A DNA stretch of 50,696 bases, from assembly GCA_021819205.1 (NCBI GenBank), contig JAKARV010000016.1, positions 1 to 50,696 of the forward strand, read 5' to 3'. Both the position numbers and the translations under genes were made by a program. The DNA comes from Actinomycetes bacterium. GTDB lineage: Bacteria > Actinomycetota > Acidimicrobiia > Acidimicrobiales > Acidimicrobiaceae. Below the pieces are notes generated by a model. That model was not told where the DNA came from and did not search any database. It saw nothing but the letters and a program-made list of their open reading frames with translations. Shown piece after piece: positions 7,100 through 15,674 of this stretch (positions are counted from its first letter, which is position 1; each line of letters opens with the position of its first letter).

Positions 7100-8359
7100 C
7101 TACCCCGGAATTGCGCCTCGCTGGATCCGAATCGCCCGCGTTATCGTCGCCGGCCTCCCCGCAGGCGAACGCCGCTCCCGGGTGCTGGCCACAAGTCCAG
7201 CCGCCTCGAGCGACCTCCGCGCCTCTTTGAGGCGCTCAGCGGGTACGTTCCGGCCAAAGTAGTCGATCTGCTCGCTCAGGGTCAAGCCGGCTGCGCCCGC
7301 AGCTTCCAGCGCGGCAAGAAGCTCACCGGCGAGGTCCCTTTGCCGGCCGGCAAGGATCAACTCTGCCGAGGCCCGGCAGTAGCCCCAAAAGGCAAGTGCG
7401 GCTTGGACGTGGTGGACGTCGACCACCGGAGAGCCATCGCAGAGCGCGTACACCAGCGAAAGCCGCATGGCGTGCCGGCTCCCCCTTGCCAAAGCTATCC
7501 CAAGAAGCCCGCCCGGATCATCTTCAGCCAAACGCGCGTAGGCATCACGCCAAAGCTCATCCGCGTCCGGGGTCCGCTGCAGTTGTCCGGCGGATCTCGA
7601 CTTGGCAAGGTTCTTGGAGATCAGACTCGCAAAATCTCTCGTCAGCTCCGTTGGAACGTTCCCCTCGTCAACGATGGCACCCTGTCGTCTCGCCAACACG
7701 AAGAGAAAACGGTTTATCAAACTCGCCGCAGCGTTGGTGAGCGAAAGACTGCTCCCAAGCTGGTCGAGAGTGGCGTGAGCAACCACACCTATGTGGTGCC
7801 GGTCGGCTATCGCCTTCCGTCCCCTGCCCGCCACTTCAAGGCGTTCTCCGCTCCATGCGTTGCGGATCAGCATCTGCAAAGACGAGGTCGGCTTAGCTGC
7901 CGTGGCAAGAGCCCGGACGAAGCCCGGTTCGATCACCAGCAGCCGGTCGTTAGCGCCCGGAAATGGCGGCGGACCGGTGCGCTCCACGCCGTGCGGCGGC
8001 GGACCGACCAGAGCGTCGATTACGCCGCGTCCCGAACCCAACCCTCCCAGAGTCCGGGTCGCTCCCAGATGAGGGTCGATCGCGATCACCAACTCCCTGA
8101 CGATCGCCCACGACAGTCCGCGGTTGGCCTTCGGGGTATCCGCCACGATCAGTGCGAATAGCGATGCCGCCTGCCGGGCGTTTCCTGCCCGCATATAAGA
8201 AAGGTTTCCAGCGGCCACCCCGGTAGCCACTAGCCCAGTCGCGAGCACGGCCGCCGGGTCGGCCTCGGTATAACCTGCGGCCAAAGCGACCCACTCCCCT
8301 AGGGGGCCATGCATTGCGGCATCATCGAGGACTGGCCAGACTTGCGGCTCAACTGACAT
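7100..8359 (-). CDS. Stand-alone DUF3987-like ATPase/primase-associated protein
   Basis: A 419-residue protein. The N terminus follows the DUF3987 pattern: MHGPLGEWVALAAGYTEADPAAVL, then a hydrophobic segment, then FALIVADTPKANRGLSWAIV, which replaces the usual G-x-T-x-x-x-R-K-G-T-S phosphate-binding loop. Here the lysine is missing (NRG). The C terminus (about 345-405) looks like a winged helix (AAGLTLSEQIDYF, then RLKEARRSLEAAGLV). DUF3987 domains usually sit in primase/helicase-like proteins of plasmids and phages, but no primase, integrase or phage gene is nearby. It could bind DNA without ATP hydrolysis. No partner gene is obvious. Confidence 0.65.
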   Translation of the reverse strand: MSVEPQVWPVLDDAAMHGPLGEWVALAAGYTEADPAAVLATGLVATGVAAGNLSYMRAGNARQAASLFALIVADTPKANRGLSWAIVRELVIAIDPHLGATRTLGGLGSGRGVIDALVGPPPHGVERTGPPPFPGANDRLLVIEPGFVRALATAAKPTSSLQMLIRNAWSGERLEVAGRGRKAIADRHHIGVVAHATLDQLGSSLSLTNAAASLINRFLFVLARRQGAIVDEGNVPTELTRDFASLISKNLAKSRSAGQLQRTPDADELWRDAYARLAEDDPGGLLGIALARGSRHAMRLSLVYALCDGSPVVDVHHVQAALAFWGYCRASAELILAGRQRDLAGELLAALEAAGAAGLTLSEQIDYFGRNVPAERLKEARRSLEAAGLVASTRERRSPAGRPATITRAIRIQRGAIPG

Positions 8360-8437
8360 CCTGGAGCGCTCCTTGGCAACTGCGTGGCGGCCGCTTTGCC
8401 GCGGCCCATCATACTGCAGAGTGCGGGTAGCCAGAAC

Positions 8438-9301
8438 CTAGGAGGTCTGGATAACCTCCTCGTTGATGTTCGGCCACCGGTCACGGCTCCAAGCGCCGAA
8501 TGCGCTAGCGCCAATGTAGGCGGCAAAACGATGGAGTTCCGGGTCTAGCCAGATAAACGTGCCGCTCTGTCCGAAGTGGCCAAAGGTTGCGGGTGATGAG
8601 CTGGGAGCCGTCCAGTGGGGCGTCTTGCTCCCCTTCACTTCGGCACCAAGGCCCCACGTATTGTGTTCCATACGGCCGTAGCCCGGCAGCACGCCGGGAA
8701 GGTCGGGAAGAAACGGCCGGCGAATCATCTCAAGCGACTCTTGTGAAACTACTCCAGGGGCCCATAAAGCCCGAACCAACGCAACCATGTCGGCAAGCGT
8801 TCCCAGTAGCCCGAACGCCGCTCCGCGAGTTCCAGGCGAACCAAGTGCGTGGCTATCGATCGTTGCGGACCGGGCGCCCGCTGGCTCCAAAACCGCCTCG
8901 GCAAGATAGGTCGAAAAGTCGATTCCCGAACTCTCCTCGATCGCCTGTGCGACTAGTTCAAAACCAAAGTTGGAGTAGACACGCCTAGTTCCAGGGGCAA
9001 ACACCGGCTCGACCTCGCCAGCTTTTGCCAGGCGGGGATCGGAAGAGTTGCCGGTCTCGAGACCCGAAGAGTGACTCAGCAAGTTGGCTATGCAAAGACG
9101 AAAATTACCGACACCGCTGTCGAGCGCGAGCGATCCTTCCTCGATGGCTACCATCGCTGCCAATGCGGCAGCGAGCTTGGTGACGGAAGCAAATGGAACA
9201 ACCCTTTCCCCGCCAATAAACCCGGAAACCTCGATCTCGCCGGGGAGGAGCTTGCCGTATGCGAACTCCTCGCCGGCTGCCAGTTCCAGGCCGAGATGCA
9301 C
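8438..9301 (-). CDS. Serine hydrolase of the beta-lactamase / class C family
   Basis: A 287-residue penicillin-binding-protein-like hydrolase. SVTK (Ser39, Lys42) is the SxxK nucleophile motif, YSN (109-111) is the second motif, and HFGQSG (242-247) replaces the KTG box, as in many esterase-type members. There is no signal peptide, so it is probably cytoplasmic and more likely an esterase or peptidase than a drug-resistance enzyme. It starts with GTG only a few bases after the thioredoxin stop, so the two genes are co-transcribed. The substrate is unknown. Confidence 0.85.
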   Translation of the reverse strand: MHLGLELAAGEEFAYGKLLPGEIEVSGFIGGERVVPFASVTKLAAALAAMVAIEEGSLALDSGVGNFRLCIANLLSHSSGLETGNSSDPRLAKAGEVEPVFAPGTRRVYSNFGFELVAQAIEESSGIDFSTYLAEAVLEPAGARSATIDSHALGSPGTRGAAFGLLGTLADMVALVRALWAPGVVSQESLEMIRRPFLPDLPGVLPGYGRMEHNTWGLGAEVKGSKTPHWTAPSSSPATFGHFGQSGTFIWLDPELHRFAAYIGASAFGAWSRDRWPNINEEVIQTS

Positions 9302-9303
9302 GG

Positions 9304-9678
9304 CTAGGCCTGCTGGCCAGCCTCCGCCTCGGCCACTTGGCGGCGGACGTCATCCATGTCCAACGCCTTCACCTGGGAGATCAAATCCTCAAGCGCCGCA
9401 CCGGGAAGGGCTCCTGGCTGCGAGTAAAGAAGAATCTGATCCCGGAAAGCCATCAGGGTCGGTATCGACATGATCCCAAACGCCGCGGCCAGCTGCTGCT
9501 CAGCCTCGGTATCAACCTTGCCAAAGACAATTCCCTCGTGTACCTCGGATGCCTTCTCGAATACCGGAGCAAACGACCTACACGGTCCGCACCAGGCTGC
9601 CCAAAAGTCCACCAGCACTATGTCGTTGCCCTTTACCACCTCGTCAAAGTCGGCCGCGGTGAGGTTCCGTGTCGCCAT
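9304..9678 (-). CDS. trxA: Thioredoxin
   Basis: A 124-residue thioredoxin-fold protein with the canonical WCGPC redox site (Cys30, Cys33) in VDFWAAWCGPC and the cis-proline in SIPT (Pro73). A roughly 15-residue charged C-terminal tail (VRRQVAEAEAGQQA) extends beyond the usual ~108 residues. It is cytoplasmic and reduces disulfides using thioredoxin reductase, which is not in this window. It lies 70 bases downstream of tRNA-Leu and directly upstream of the serine hydrolase gene. The ribosome site is GGAAGG. Confidence 0.93.
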   Translation of the reverse strand: MATRNLTAADFDEVVKGNDIVLVDFWAAWCGPCRSFAPVFEKASEVHEGIVFGKVDTEAEQQLAAAFGIMSIPTLMAFRDQILLYSQPGALPGAALEDLISQVKALDMDDVRRQVAEAEAGQQA

Positions 9679-9748
9679 TTCTCATCCTTCCCTACACGTT
9701 CCCCTGAGCAAACGCACATACCTAGCACCGTATTCCCAGCGATACCCG

Positions 9749-9831
9749 TACCCGGAGCGGGACTCGAACCCGCATGGCCCTGGGGCCCGGGGGGTTTAAG
9801 CCCCCTGCGTCTACCGTTCCGCCATCCGGGC
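9749..9831 (-). tRNA. tRNA-Leu (anticodon UAA)
   Basis: The minus strand folds as a class II tRNA: acceptor GCCCGGA with TCCGGGT (a G-U pair at the end), an anticodon stem of five G and five C around the loop CTTAAAC (anticodon TAA), a long variable arm, and a T arm GCGGGTTCGAGTCCCGC. The discriminator base is A and CCA is not encoded. It decodes UUA, rare in such a GC-rich genome. It lies between the DUF501 and thioredoxin genes, on their strand. Confidence 0.95.
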
Positions 9832-9860
9832 ACGCGACCAATAATAGGCCGCCTTCAATG

Positions 9861-10325
9861 CTACCCTTGCGGCCCTGCAACCCTCCAGTTGACGAGGGCG
9901 GTCGACTTCAGGCTCGGCTCCATCAGGAGAAGTTGATAGAGGGTCCAGACTCCGACCGGCGAGAACCCGCCTGCAAGCAAAAAAGCTAAATGGGCATGAA
10001 GGCACTTGACCCCGGCACGCGCACCCCCGACGCCACGGCCCGCAGTTCTCCGATGCGATCGGTGGGATAGATCGAGCGCATCCGCGCTAACCGCGCCTGC
10101 GGCATTTGCGACCCCGCCTCGAGACTCGAGCCTCGAGACCGCTCGAGCAAGCTCCTTGTCGACCAGCCAGAACCAGTTCGACTGGGGAAAGCCGTTGATA
10201 TCCACCGGAGCCAACTCGATGACGCAGGGCAATCCGCTCGCCGATCGGAGGCGCACCTCAAAAGGTATCGATGGTGGCCGTCCGATCAAGGCGGCAACCG
10301 CCGCCACATCGTCCTTGCCAGCCAC
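9861..10325 (-). CDS. DUF501 family protein
   Basis: A 154-residue protein with the DUF501 hallmarks: ALIGRPPSIPFEVRLR near the start, SNWFWLVDKELARAVSRLES in the middle, and GVKCLHAHLAFLLAGGFSPVG near residue 110. The family has no established function. In actinobacteria it usually sits downstream of ftsB/divIC (the eno-ftsB-DUF501-ppx order). Here it is the last gene of the Cox operon, 4 bases after coxG, about 22 kb away from eno and ftsB, so the neighbourhood has been rearranged. Confidence 0.85.
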   Translation of the reverse strand: MAGKDDVAAVAALIGRPPSIPFEVRLRSASGLPCVIELAPVDINGFPQSNWFWLVDKELARAVSRLESRGGVANAAGAVSADALDLSHRSHRRTAGRGVGGARAGVKCLHAHLAFLLAGGFSPVGVWTLYQLLLMEPSLKSTALVNWRVAGPQG

Positions 10326-10329
10326 CTCC

Positions 10330-11001
10330 CTACCTCTGGCGGCGTTTCAGAAGATAGCCGATCACAGCGACGATCGCGACCACGGGAGCGATCCGCTTCA
10401 GCAACGGCTTGGCCAATACGCCAACGAGGTTAAGCGCGGGTTTTTCCTCGCTTTGGCCAACCGGTACCGCCTTGGGAGTGACCTTCTCGCCACTCCGATC
10501 CGCTCCCGGATTTTGGGCCGCAATCTCCTCGGTAGGACTCTCTGCCCCCGGCTCTCCCGAGTTGCTGATCAGATCGGCCAGCGCGGCAGCAAACTCTCCC
10601 ATGAGCTTTGCTGATACCTCGGTGAACACTCCCCTTCCAAACTGGGCTACCCGTCCCGAGATGCTGAGATCGGCTTCAACAACTACGCGGGTGCCCTCTG
10701 GAATTTCAAAAAGTTTGGCGGTTACCGAAGCGCTCGCGTTGCCCTGGCCCTTGGTCTCGCGACCTTCGGCACGGAGCACGGCAACCTTCGAGACCGGGTC
10801 GAGCGAAGTGAACGTGGCGGTTCCAGAGTAGTTCGCGGTGATCGGGCCCACCTTGATCCTCACAGTCCCCTTGTAGGAATCGCCATCCACCTCGGTCAGC
10901 TTCGCTCCAGGCAGGCAAGGAGCGATGCGCGGGAGGTCGGTAAGCACCTTCCAAGCGCTATCGGCGTCGACAGGAACTACAAACTCGTTGGTAATGTCCA
11001 T
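10330..11001 (-). CDS. coxG: CoxG-like SRPBCC protein, carbon monoxide dehydrogenase accessory
   Basis: A 223-residue protein. Residues 1-150 form a START/SRPBCC domain with the CoxG signature (VDADSAWKVLTDLPRIAPCLPGAKL, then GTVRIKVGPITANYSGTA). A short linker and a C-terminal hydrophobic helix (LLKRIAPVVAIVAVIGYLL) follow, consistent with membrane attachment. CoxG is implicated in anchoring the molybdenum hydroxylase to the membrane or supplying quinone contact. Its start has a GGAGG ribosome site spanning the stop of the upstream mocA-like gene. Confidence 0.88.
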   Translation of the reverse strand: MDITNEFVVPVDADSAWKVLTDLPRIAPCLPGAKLTEVDGDSYKGTVRIKVGPITANYSGTATFTSLDPVSKVAVLRAEGRETKGQGNASASVTAKLFEIPEGTRVVVEADLSISGRVAQFGRGVFTEVSAKLMGEFAAALADLISNSGEPGAESPTEEIAAQNPGADRSGEKVTPKAVPVGQSEEKPALNLVGVLAKPLLKRIAPVVAIVAVIGYLLKRRQR

Positions 11002-11003
11002 TG

Positions 11004-11597
11004 CTACTCCTCCCTCTTTGAGAGTCTACGGCTGAGCCGCTCTAGGTCCGCGACGGTATCGACATCGAGGGGATCGCCGGTGCACTCTACTTCGACAACG
11101 TCAAGGCTTGAATCATCGAAGAGCAGACGTGCCCCAACATCGCCGATCCGTGGAAGCCGATCGAGCAGCGACCTTCGCACCCGGACCGGATTCCCCCGCC
11201 GACCGGAGTAAACGGGTATCGCAAGATCGCTCATTCGCTCCTGCGCCAGTGCGCGCAAGCATGCGGATTGCACCAACGGCTGATCGCCCAGAACCACAAG
11301 CAGGAACTCGACTCCTGCACCAGCAGCCCACTCCGCGGCCAGCGCCAGCGACGCCGCCATCCCCGCTTCCGGATTCCGGTTCCACAGAGTGAAAAAACCG
11401 TACGGAATCCTCGCGGCCACGTCTGCTCGGGAGACTACGACCGCTACCGGAGCCAACCCCGAGCCGGAGACGGCAGAAAACGTCCTATCAACCAGCGGCG
11501 TACCGTCGACTGGAGCCAAAAGCTTATGGCAACTTCCGTCAAAACGGCTCCCCAATCCTGCGGCAAGTATCGCGACTCCGGTAAGTCCGGCTACCAC
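11004..11597 (-). CDS. mocA: Molybdenum cofactor cytidylyltransferase-like protein (MocA/MobA family)
   Basis: A 197-residue nucleotidyltransferase. LAAGLGSRFDG followed by HKLLAPVDGTPL is the NTP-binding start typical of MocA-like enzymes, and LVVLGDQPLV supplies the metal-binding Asp. MocA makes molybdopterin cytosine dinucleotide, the cofactor form used by CoxL-type enzymes, which fits its place inside the Cox operon. GTG 11597 overlaps the end of the xdhC-like gene by 7 bases. Confidence 0.87.
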   Translation of the reverse strand: MVAGLTGVAILAAGLGSRFDGSCHKLLAPVDGTPLVDRTFSAVSGSGLAPVAVVVSRADVAARIPYGFFTLWNRNPEAGMAASLALAAEWAAGAGVEFLLVVLGDQPLVQSACLRALAQERMSDLAIPVYSGRRGNPVRVRRSLLDRLPRIGDVGARLLFDDSSLDVVEVECTGDPLDVDTVADLERLSRRLSKREE

Positions 11598-12802
11598 GTC
11601 ATCGCACCCTCGGCATGGATCGATCCATCTGCCGTTGAAAGCGAGCCCGACGATCGATGTTCCCGGCGGCTGATTATCTCGGCAACTATTGAGATCGCTG
11701 TCTCCTCAGGCGTCCGCGCTCCCAGATCCAGGCCGATAGGGCCGCAAACCCTTCGCTCAAACTCCGCGATGTCGATGCCCGCCTCTTGAAGCCGCGCCCT
11801 CCTATCGGCCTGAGTCCTGCGTGAGCCCATAATTCCGATGTAGCCGGCCCTGGTAGCGAGGGCGGCAATAACTGCCGGAACGTCGAACTTCGGATCATGG
11901 GTGAGTATGCACACGGCATCGCGCGCACCGAGCTCTCCACCGTGCTCGCGCAAGTAGGCGTCTGGCCAGGCCACCACCACTTCGCTCGCGGCCGGAAAGC
12001 GCTCGCGGGTTGCAAAAACCGGCCGCGCGTCGGCGACCACAACTTGATAACCGAGAAATCTCGCGACCTCGCTCAGGGAAGCGGTGAAATCAACCGCGCC
12101 AAAGATCACCATCTTGGGCGGCTTGCCAGCGACCGAGGTGACCACAGATACCTCCCGGGAACGCGTCTGCCCGCGCCGACCGTAGAACCTCCGCGTCCCT
12201 CGCGCCTGTGAAATTGCCCCAACCGCATCTCTCGCAACAACGCGGTCGAGGCTGGCGTTGCCCAGCGTACCCAGCACCGTCCCGTCTTCGAAAACCGCCA
12301 TCGCCGAGCCGATCGCAGGCAACTCCGTGCCCGCGTTCTCGCTTGCAAAGTAACTCCCCGGCTCCTCGTTGTGGGCATACACGAGTGCGAGGGCAAAGCT
12401 TTTAGCCTCGTCGAGAGCGCCAACGAGTTCACCGAGGAAGGCTGGCGGATTCGGCTCTATCAGGATGTGAAAGGTTCCACCACAGGTTAGGCCGACCGCC
12501 ATTGCCTCGTCGTCTGAAAATCCAAAAGCTACCGTCGTCGCTTCGGCTGCGCCACCGCTCCCGGGAAGCCCAAAACGCTCCAAGACTGGGCCCGGGGCGC
12601 CCATGCGCTGGAGTGCGTCGGCCACTACGGCAGACTCTACGCAGCCACCCGATACGGAGCCGACGACCTGCCCGTCTTCAGCCACTGCCATCATGGCCCC
12701 GGTCTCCCTGGGCCCGGAGCCTTCGACTGCGACCACAGTAGCTAGAGCAAATCGCTTACCCGACTGCTGCCAAACAAGCGCCTGTCCGAGTACTTCCTTC
12801 AC
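11591..12802 (-). CDS. coxF: XdhC/CoxF family molybdenum enzyme maturation factor
   Basis: About 403 residues. The N-terminal XdhC_CoxI domain begins VKEVLGQALVWQQSGKRFALATVV and contains GSVSGGCVE and the AFGF-containing segment. The C-terminal Rossmann domain has VIFGAVDFTASLSEVARFLG and the family motif MGSRRTQADRRARL. Such proteins bind the molybdenum cofactor and help its sulfuration and insertion. GTG 12802 is preferred because GGAGG lies 5 bases before it; a TTG at 12814 is also in frame. The 5' end overlaps the VWA gene by about 47 bases. Confidence 0.88.
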   Translation of the reverse strand: MKEVLGQALVWQQSGKRFALATVVAVEGSGPRETGAMMAVAEDGQVVGSVSGGCVESAVVADALQRMGAPGPVLERFGLPGSGGAAEATTVAFGFSDDEAMAVGLTCGGTFHILIEPNPPAFLGELVGALDEAKSFALALVYAHNEEPGSYFASENAGTELPAIGSAMAVFEDGTVLGTLGNASLDRVVARDAVGAISQARGTRRFYGRRGQTRSREVSVVTSVAGKPPKMVIFGAVDFTASLSEVARFLGYQVVVADARPVFATRERFPAASEVVVAWPDAYLREHGGELGARDAVCILTHDPKFDVPAVIAALATRAGYIGIMGSRRTQADRRARLQEAGIDIAEFERRVCGPIGLDLGARTPEETAISIVAEIISRREHRSSGSLSTADGSIHAEGAMTW

Positions 12803-13898
12803 GACGACCTCCAATCCGGCAGACCAACCGCGCCACCTCTTCGAGCGAAGCTACGCTCTCCCCCGCAAGGAGCGCGTCCAGAGAGGGAAGGGCGGCCGCC
12901 ATCCCCCGAGCCACCGGGGTGTACGTATCGCTACCCGCCAGTGGGTTCACCCAGACGACTCTGTAGGCAAGGAGCGAAAGACGTTTCATTGCGGCTGCCA
13001 TGGTCCCCGGATCTCCGCGGTCCCAGCCATCCGAGAAGATCACCACCACGGAACCGCGAGCCATTCCCCGGGAGCCATACCTTGACGTGAACTCCCAGAT
13101 GCTCTCGCCGAGGCGGGTACCTCCAGACCAGTCCTGGATACGGCGTCCCGCCTCCGCGAGAGCGCGGTCCGGATCGAGGTGTGCGAGCGCGGGCGTTACC
13201 CAAGTCAACTGCGTTCCAATGGTAAGCACCTCTACCTCGGCCAGCCCTCGATGCGCGCTCCATGCGAGCCGTAGCATCGCCGGTGCGTAACTTGCCATCG
13301 ATCCGGAGATATCGAGAAGAAACACCATCCGACGCGGGCGGATTCCCTGGTTTCGCCGGCGCAGAGCTATCGGGTCCCCCAAGGTCGCTACCGACCGCCT
13401 CAGCGTACGCCTCAAGTCGATCTGGCCGCCGGGTCCCGGGCGCAGCCGGCGCGACCGGCGTTGTGGAGCCCCCCAACGGAAGGTCTCGAGAATGTGAAGC
13501 GCCTCGGCTCTCTCCTCCAAAGAAAGCTTGGCGAGATCGGCTTGACGAAGTTGTTCCGTATGGCTGTAGCGTACCACCCTATCGGCGCCGAACTCTTCGC
13601 CGTCATCGCCGGCGTCATCGTCGCTCGCTCCATCCAGTCCGATTACCGAGGTCTTTTCGCCAAACTCCTCACAAGGAATCGCAGAGCCAAAGAGCTCGCC
13701 AAACACCGCCCAGTAGCGATCGATGTCCTGGGGCCGCTTCACCAGCGCAGCTATGCCAGCCTCGCCGACCAGCTCTGGATCCTTTACGCCAAGGAGCGAA
13801 AGGGCAGAAACGAAAACTTGGACGTTCTCAACCGGCACCGCTACGCCAGCTCGTCGTAGCCTGGAAGCGAACACCACGGCAAGCTCCACCGGAGTCAC
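12756..13898 (-). CDS. coxE: CoxE-like VWA domain protein
   Basis: A 380-residue protein. The C-terminal half is a von Willebrand A domain with the MIDAS motif DISGS (Asp196-Ser200) in RRMVFLLDISGSMASY and a later SDGWDRGDP. An acidic linker (about 88-104, rich in Asp) precedes it. Together with the CoxD AAA ATPase it forms a MoxR/VWA-type chaperone pair that helps build the Cu/Mo or Mo site of CoxL-type enzymes. Its GTG overlaps the coxD stop (GTGA), so the two are translationally coupled. Confidence 0.9.
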   Translation of the reverse strand: MTPVELAVVFASRLRRAGVAVPVENVQVFVSALSLLGVKDPELVGEAGIAALVKRPQDIDRYWAVFGELFGSAIPCEEFGEKTSVIGLDGASDDDAGDDGEEFGADRVVRYSHTEQLRQADLAKLSLEERAEALHILETFRWGAPQRRSRRLRPGPGGQIDLRRTLRRSVATLGDPIALRRRNQGIRPRRMVFLLDISGSMASYAPAMLRLAWSAHRGLAEVEVLTIGTQLTWVTPALAHLDPDRALAEAGRRIQDWSGGTRLGESIWEFTSRYGSRGMARGSVVVIFSDGWDRGDPGTMAAAMKRLSLLAYRVVWVNPLAGSDTYTPVARGMAAALPSLDALLAGESVASLEEVARLVCRIGGRREGSTRTGACLAAVG

Positions 13899-14836
13899 GA
13901 GCTTTGACGCCCCATCGCGATCCTTAGCAGCTCAGGAATGCCAAAACTCCGCAACCGTTCTTCGTCCTCACGATGCTTGATCACCGCACCCATCGTCGCG
14001 TCGAGCCACTCGGCAGTTACCACTGTGGCCGAGAGGCGCGAGAGCGCCTCAGCCCAGTCGATCGTCTCCGCCACGCCCGGAGGCTTGTACAATCCGATCC
14101 CGCGCAGCTCTTGAACGACAGCTGTCACCTGCCGCGCCAGATCCGCTTCAACGCCCGGGGCCCTCATCCGCACGATCTCCACCTCCCGTACGAAGTCGGG
14201 GTGCTCGACCCACTGATACAAGCAACGCCTCTTCAACGCATCGTGGAGTTCACGGGTTCGGTTTGACGTCAAGATCACGATCGGCGTCACTTCAGCAACC
14301 CTCTGTCCCAGCTCCGGAATCGAGATCGCAAAGGTAGAAAGAACCTCGAGAAGGAAGGCTTCAAACTCGTCATCAGCCCGGTCGATCTCGTCGATAAGCA
14401 GGACAGGCGGATGACCGGAATCGGTTTCCGAGATCGACCGCAGAAGCGGGCGCTCGATCAAAAAACTCTCCGAGTACAGCTCCGCCTCCATTGACCGCAC
14501 GTCCCGGCCAGTCGCGCTTCCAACGGTCTCCAACGCCTTCAAATGCAAAATTTGCCGGGCATAGTCCCAGTCGTACACCGCCTGCTGGGCATCGATGCCC
14601 TCGTAGCACTGAAGCCTGATCAAGTTCCCACCGAAGATGCGCGCCAGCGAGAGCGCGACCTCGGTCTTTCCGACCCCGGCATCGCCCTCGAGGAGCAGTG
14701 GGCGCTCCAGGGCGAGAGATAGAAAAAGAGCGGTGGCGAGGCGCCGGTCTGCCAGGTAACCCACTCTCCGGAGGCGCTCCGCCAGCTCCCCCGGAGAGTG
14801 AACCCCAGCTACATCAAGCTTCCCCCCGTTGTCCAT
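13895..14836 (-). CDS. coxD: CoxD-like AAA ATPase (MoxR family)
   Basis: A 313-residue AAA+ protein with Walker A GDAGVGKT (51-58), Walker B VLLIDEIDRAD (145-155), sensor 1 LTSNRTRELHDALKRRCLYQW, and the MoxR-type stretch LIRLQCYEGIDAQQAVYDWDY. CoxD is a membrane-associated partially unfolding chaperone for maturation of the CO-dehydrogenase active site. The start ATG has an AGGAGG ribosome site overlapping the stop of the coxM gene 6 bases upstream. Confidence 0.92.
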   Translation of the reverse strand: MDNGGKLDVAGVHSPGELAERLRRVGYLADRRLATALFLSLALERPLLLEGDAGVGKTEVALSLARIFGGNLIRLQCYEGIDAQQAVYDWDYARQILHLKALETVGSATGRDVRSMEAELYSESFLIERPLLRSISETDSGHPPVLLIDEIDRADDEFEAFLLEVLSTFAISIPELGQRVAEVTPIVILTSNRTRELHDALKRRCLYQWVEHPDFVREVEIVRMRAPGVEADLARQVTAVVQELRGIGLYKPPGVAETIDWAEALSRLSATVVTAEWLDATMGAVIKHREDEERLRSFGIPELLRIAMGRQSS

Positions 14837-14842
14837 TCCCTC

Positions 14843-15655
14843 CTAGCCTAGTTCGGAGAGCGCTCGCCGGACGAGAACCCCCGCCAGGTGGGCACGGTAC
14901 TCAGAGGAGCCGTTGATGTCGCTGGGCGGAGTCAACCCGGCGGCGGCCGCCGCAGCCGCATCATCGTCGCTCGCACCAGAGGCAAGCTGCTGCTCGACCG
15001 CGGTTGCACGGAGGGGGGTCACCCCCATATTCACGTAACCGATATTGGTTGTTCCATTGCGAACGGCCACCACGCCGACGATCGCCCAATCCTGAGCGCG
15101 GCGATTGAACTTCTGGAAGCTGTAGGAGCGGTACCCCTTAGGAACGCGAATCTCCGTTAGCACCTCGAAAGGCGCAAGCGCCGTCTCCAAAAATCCGGTA
15201 AAAAAGTCTTTCGCAGCGATGCGGCGCTCGCCTTTAGGCCCCTTTGCCACGAAAGTGGCGTCCAGCGCGAGCAGAGCCGCAGGAAGATCCGAAGCTCCGT
15301 CACCATGCGATGCGGTACCCCCCAGGGTCCCACAGTGGCGCACCGCGGGGTCGCCAACGGTTGCGGCAACGGCTGGAAGCACCGGTACCTCGCGCGCCAG
15401 CAACTCCGAAGTCTCCAATGCATGGTGGCGGGTCAACGCTCCGATGGCGATTTCACCGTCGTCTTCACGAATGTAGCTCATATTCTCGATTTTGGTGATA
15501 TCGACCAAGAGTTCTGGCGATGCCAACCGCAACTTCATCAGCGGTATTAACGAATGACCTCCGGCGAGGATCTTTGCGTCCTCCTCCTGGCTCAGGATTG
15601 AGACAGCCTCATCTACGCTCGCAACCCGGCGATACTCGAATTTTGACGGGAACAC
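14843..15655 (-). CDS. coxM: FAD-binding medium subunit of a CoxMSL-type molybdenum hydroxylase
   Basis: A 270-residue flavoprotein subunit. ILAGGHSLIPLMKLRLASPE (30-49) is the first FAD pyrophosphate-binding loop, and TLGGTASHGDGASDLPA (110-126) is the second. The CO_deh_flav_C domain follows. The frame is open to 15778, but the GTG at 15655, preceded by GAGGAG and starting VFPSKFEYRRV, gives the normal length. It passes electrons from the 2Fe-2S subunit to the acceptor. It lies 19 bases after the large-subunit gene. Confidence 0.92.
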   Translation of the reverse strand: MFPSKFEYRRVASVDEAVSILSQEEDAKILAGGHSLIPLMKLRLASPELLVDITKIENMSYIREDDGEIAIGALTRHHALETSELLAREVPVLPAVAATVGDPAVRHCGTLGGTASHGDGASDLPAALLALDATFVAKGPKGERRIAAKDFFTGFLETALAPFEVLTEIRVPKGYRSYSFQKFNRRAQDWAIVGVVAVRNGTTNIGYVNMGVTPLRATAVEQQLASGASDDDAAAAAAAGLTPPSDINGSSEYRAHLAGVLVRRALSELG

Positions 15656-15674
15656 TTCTATCGACTCCTCGCTA

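Noticed and set aside
8389-8406. Terminator hairpin GGCCGC/GCGGCC after the serine hydrolase
   Set aside because: Only 6 bp and no U-tract on the transcribed strand; too weak to call.
8438-9301. Antibiotic-resistance beta-lactamase
   Set aside because: No signal peptide and no KTG box (HFGQSG instead); more consistent with an esterase or peptidase of the same fold.
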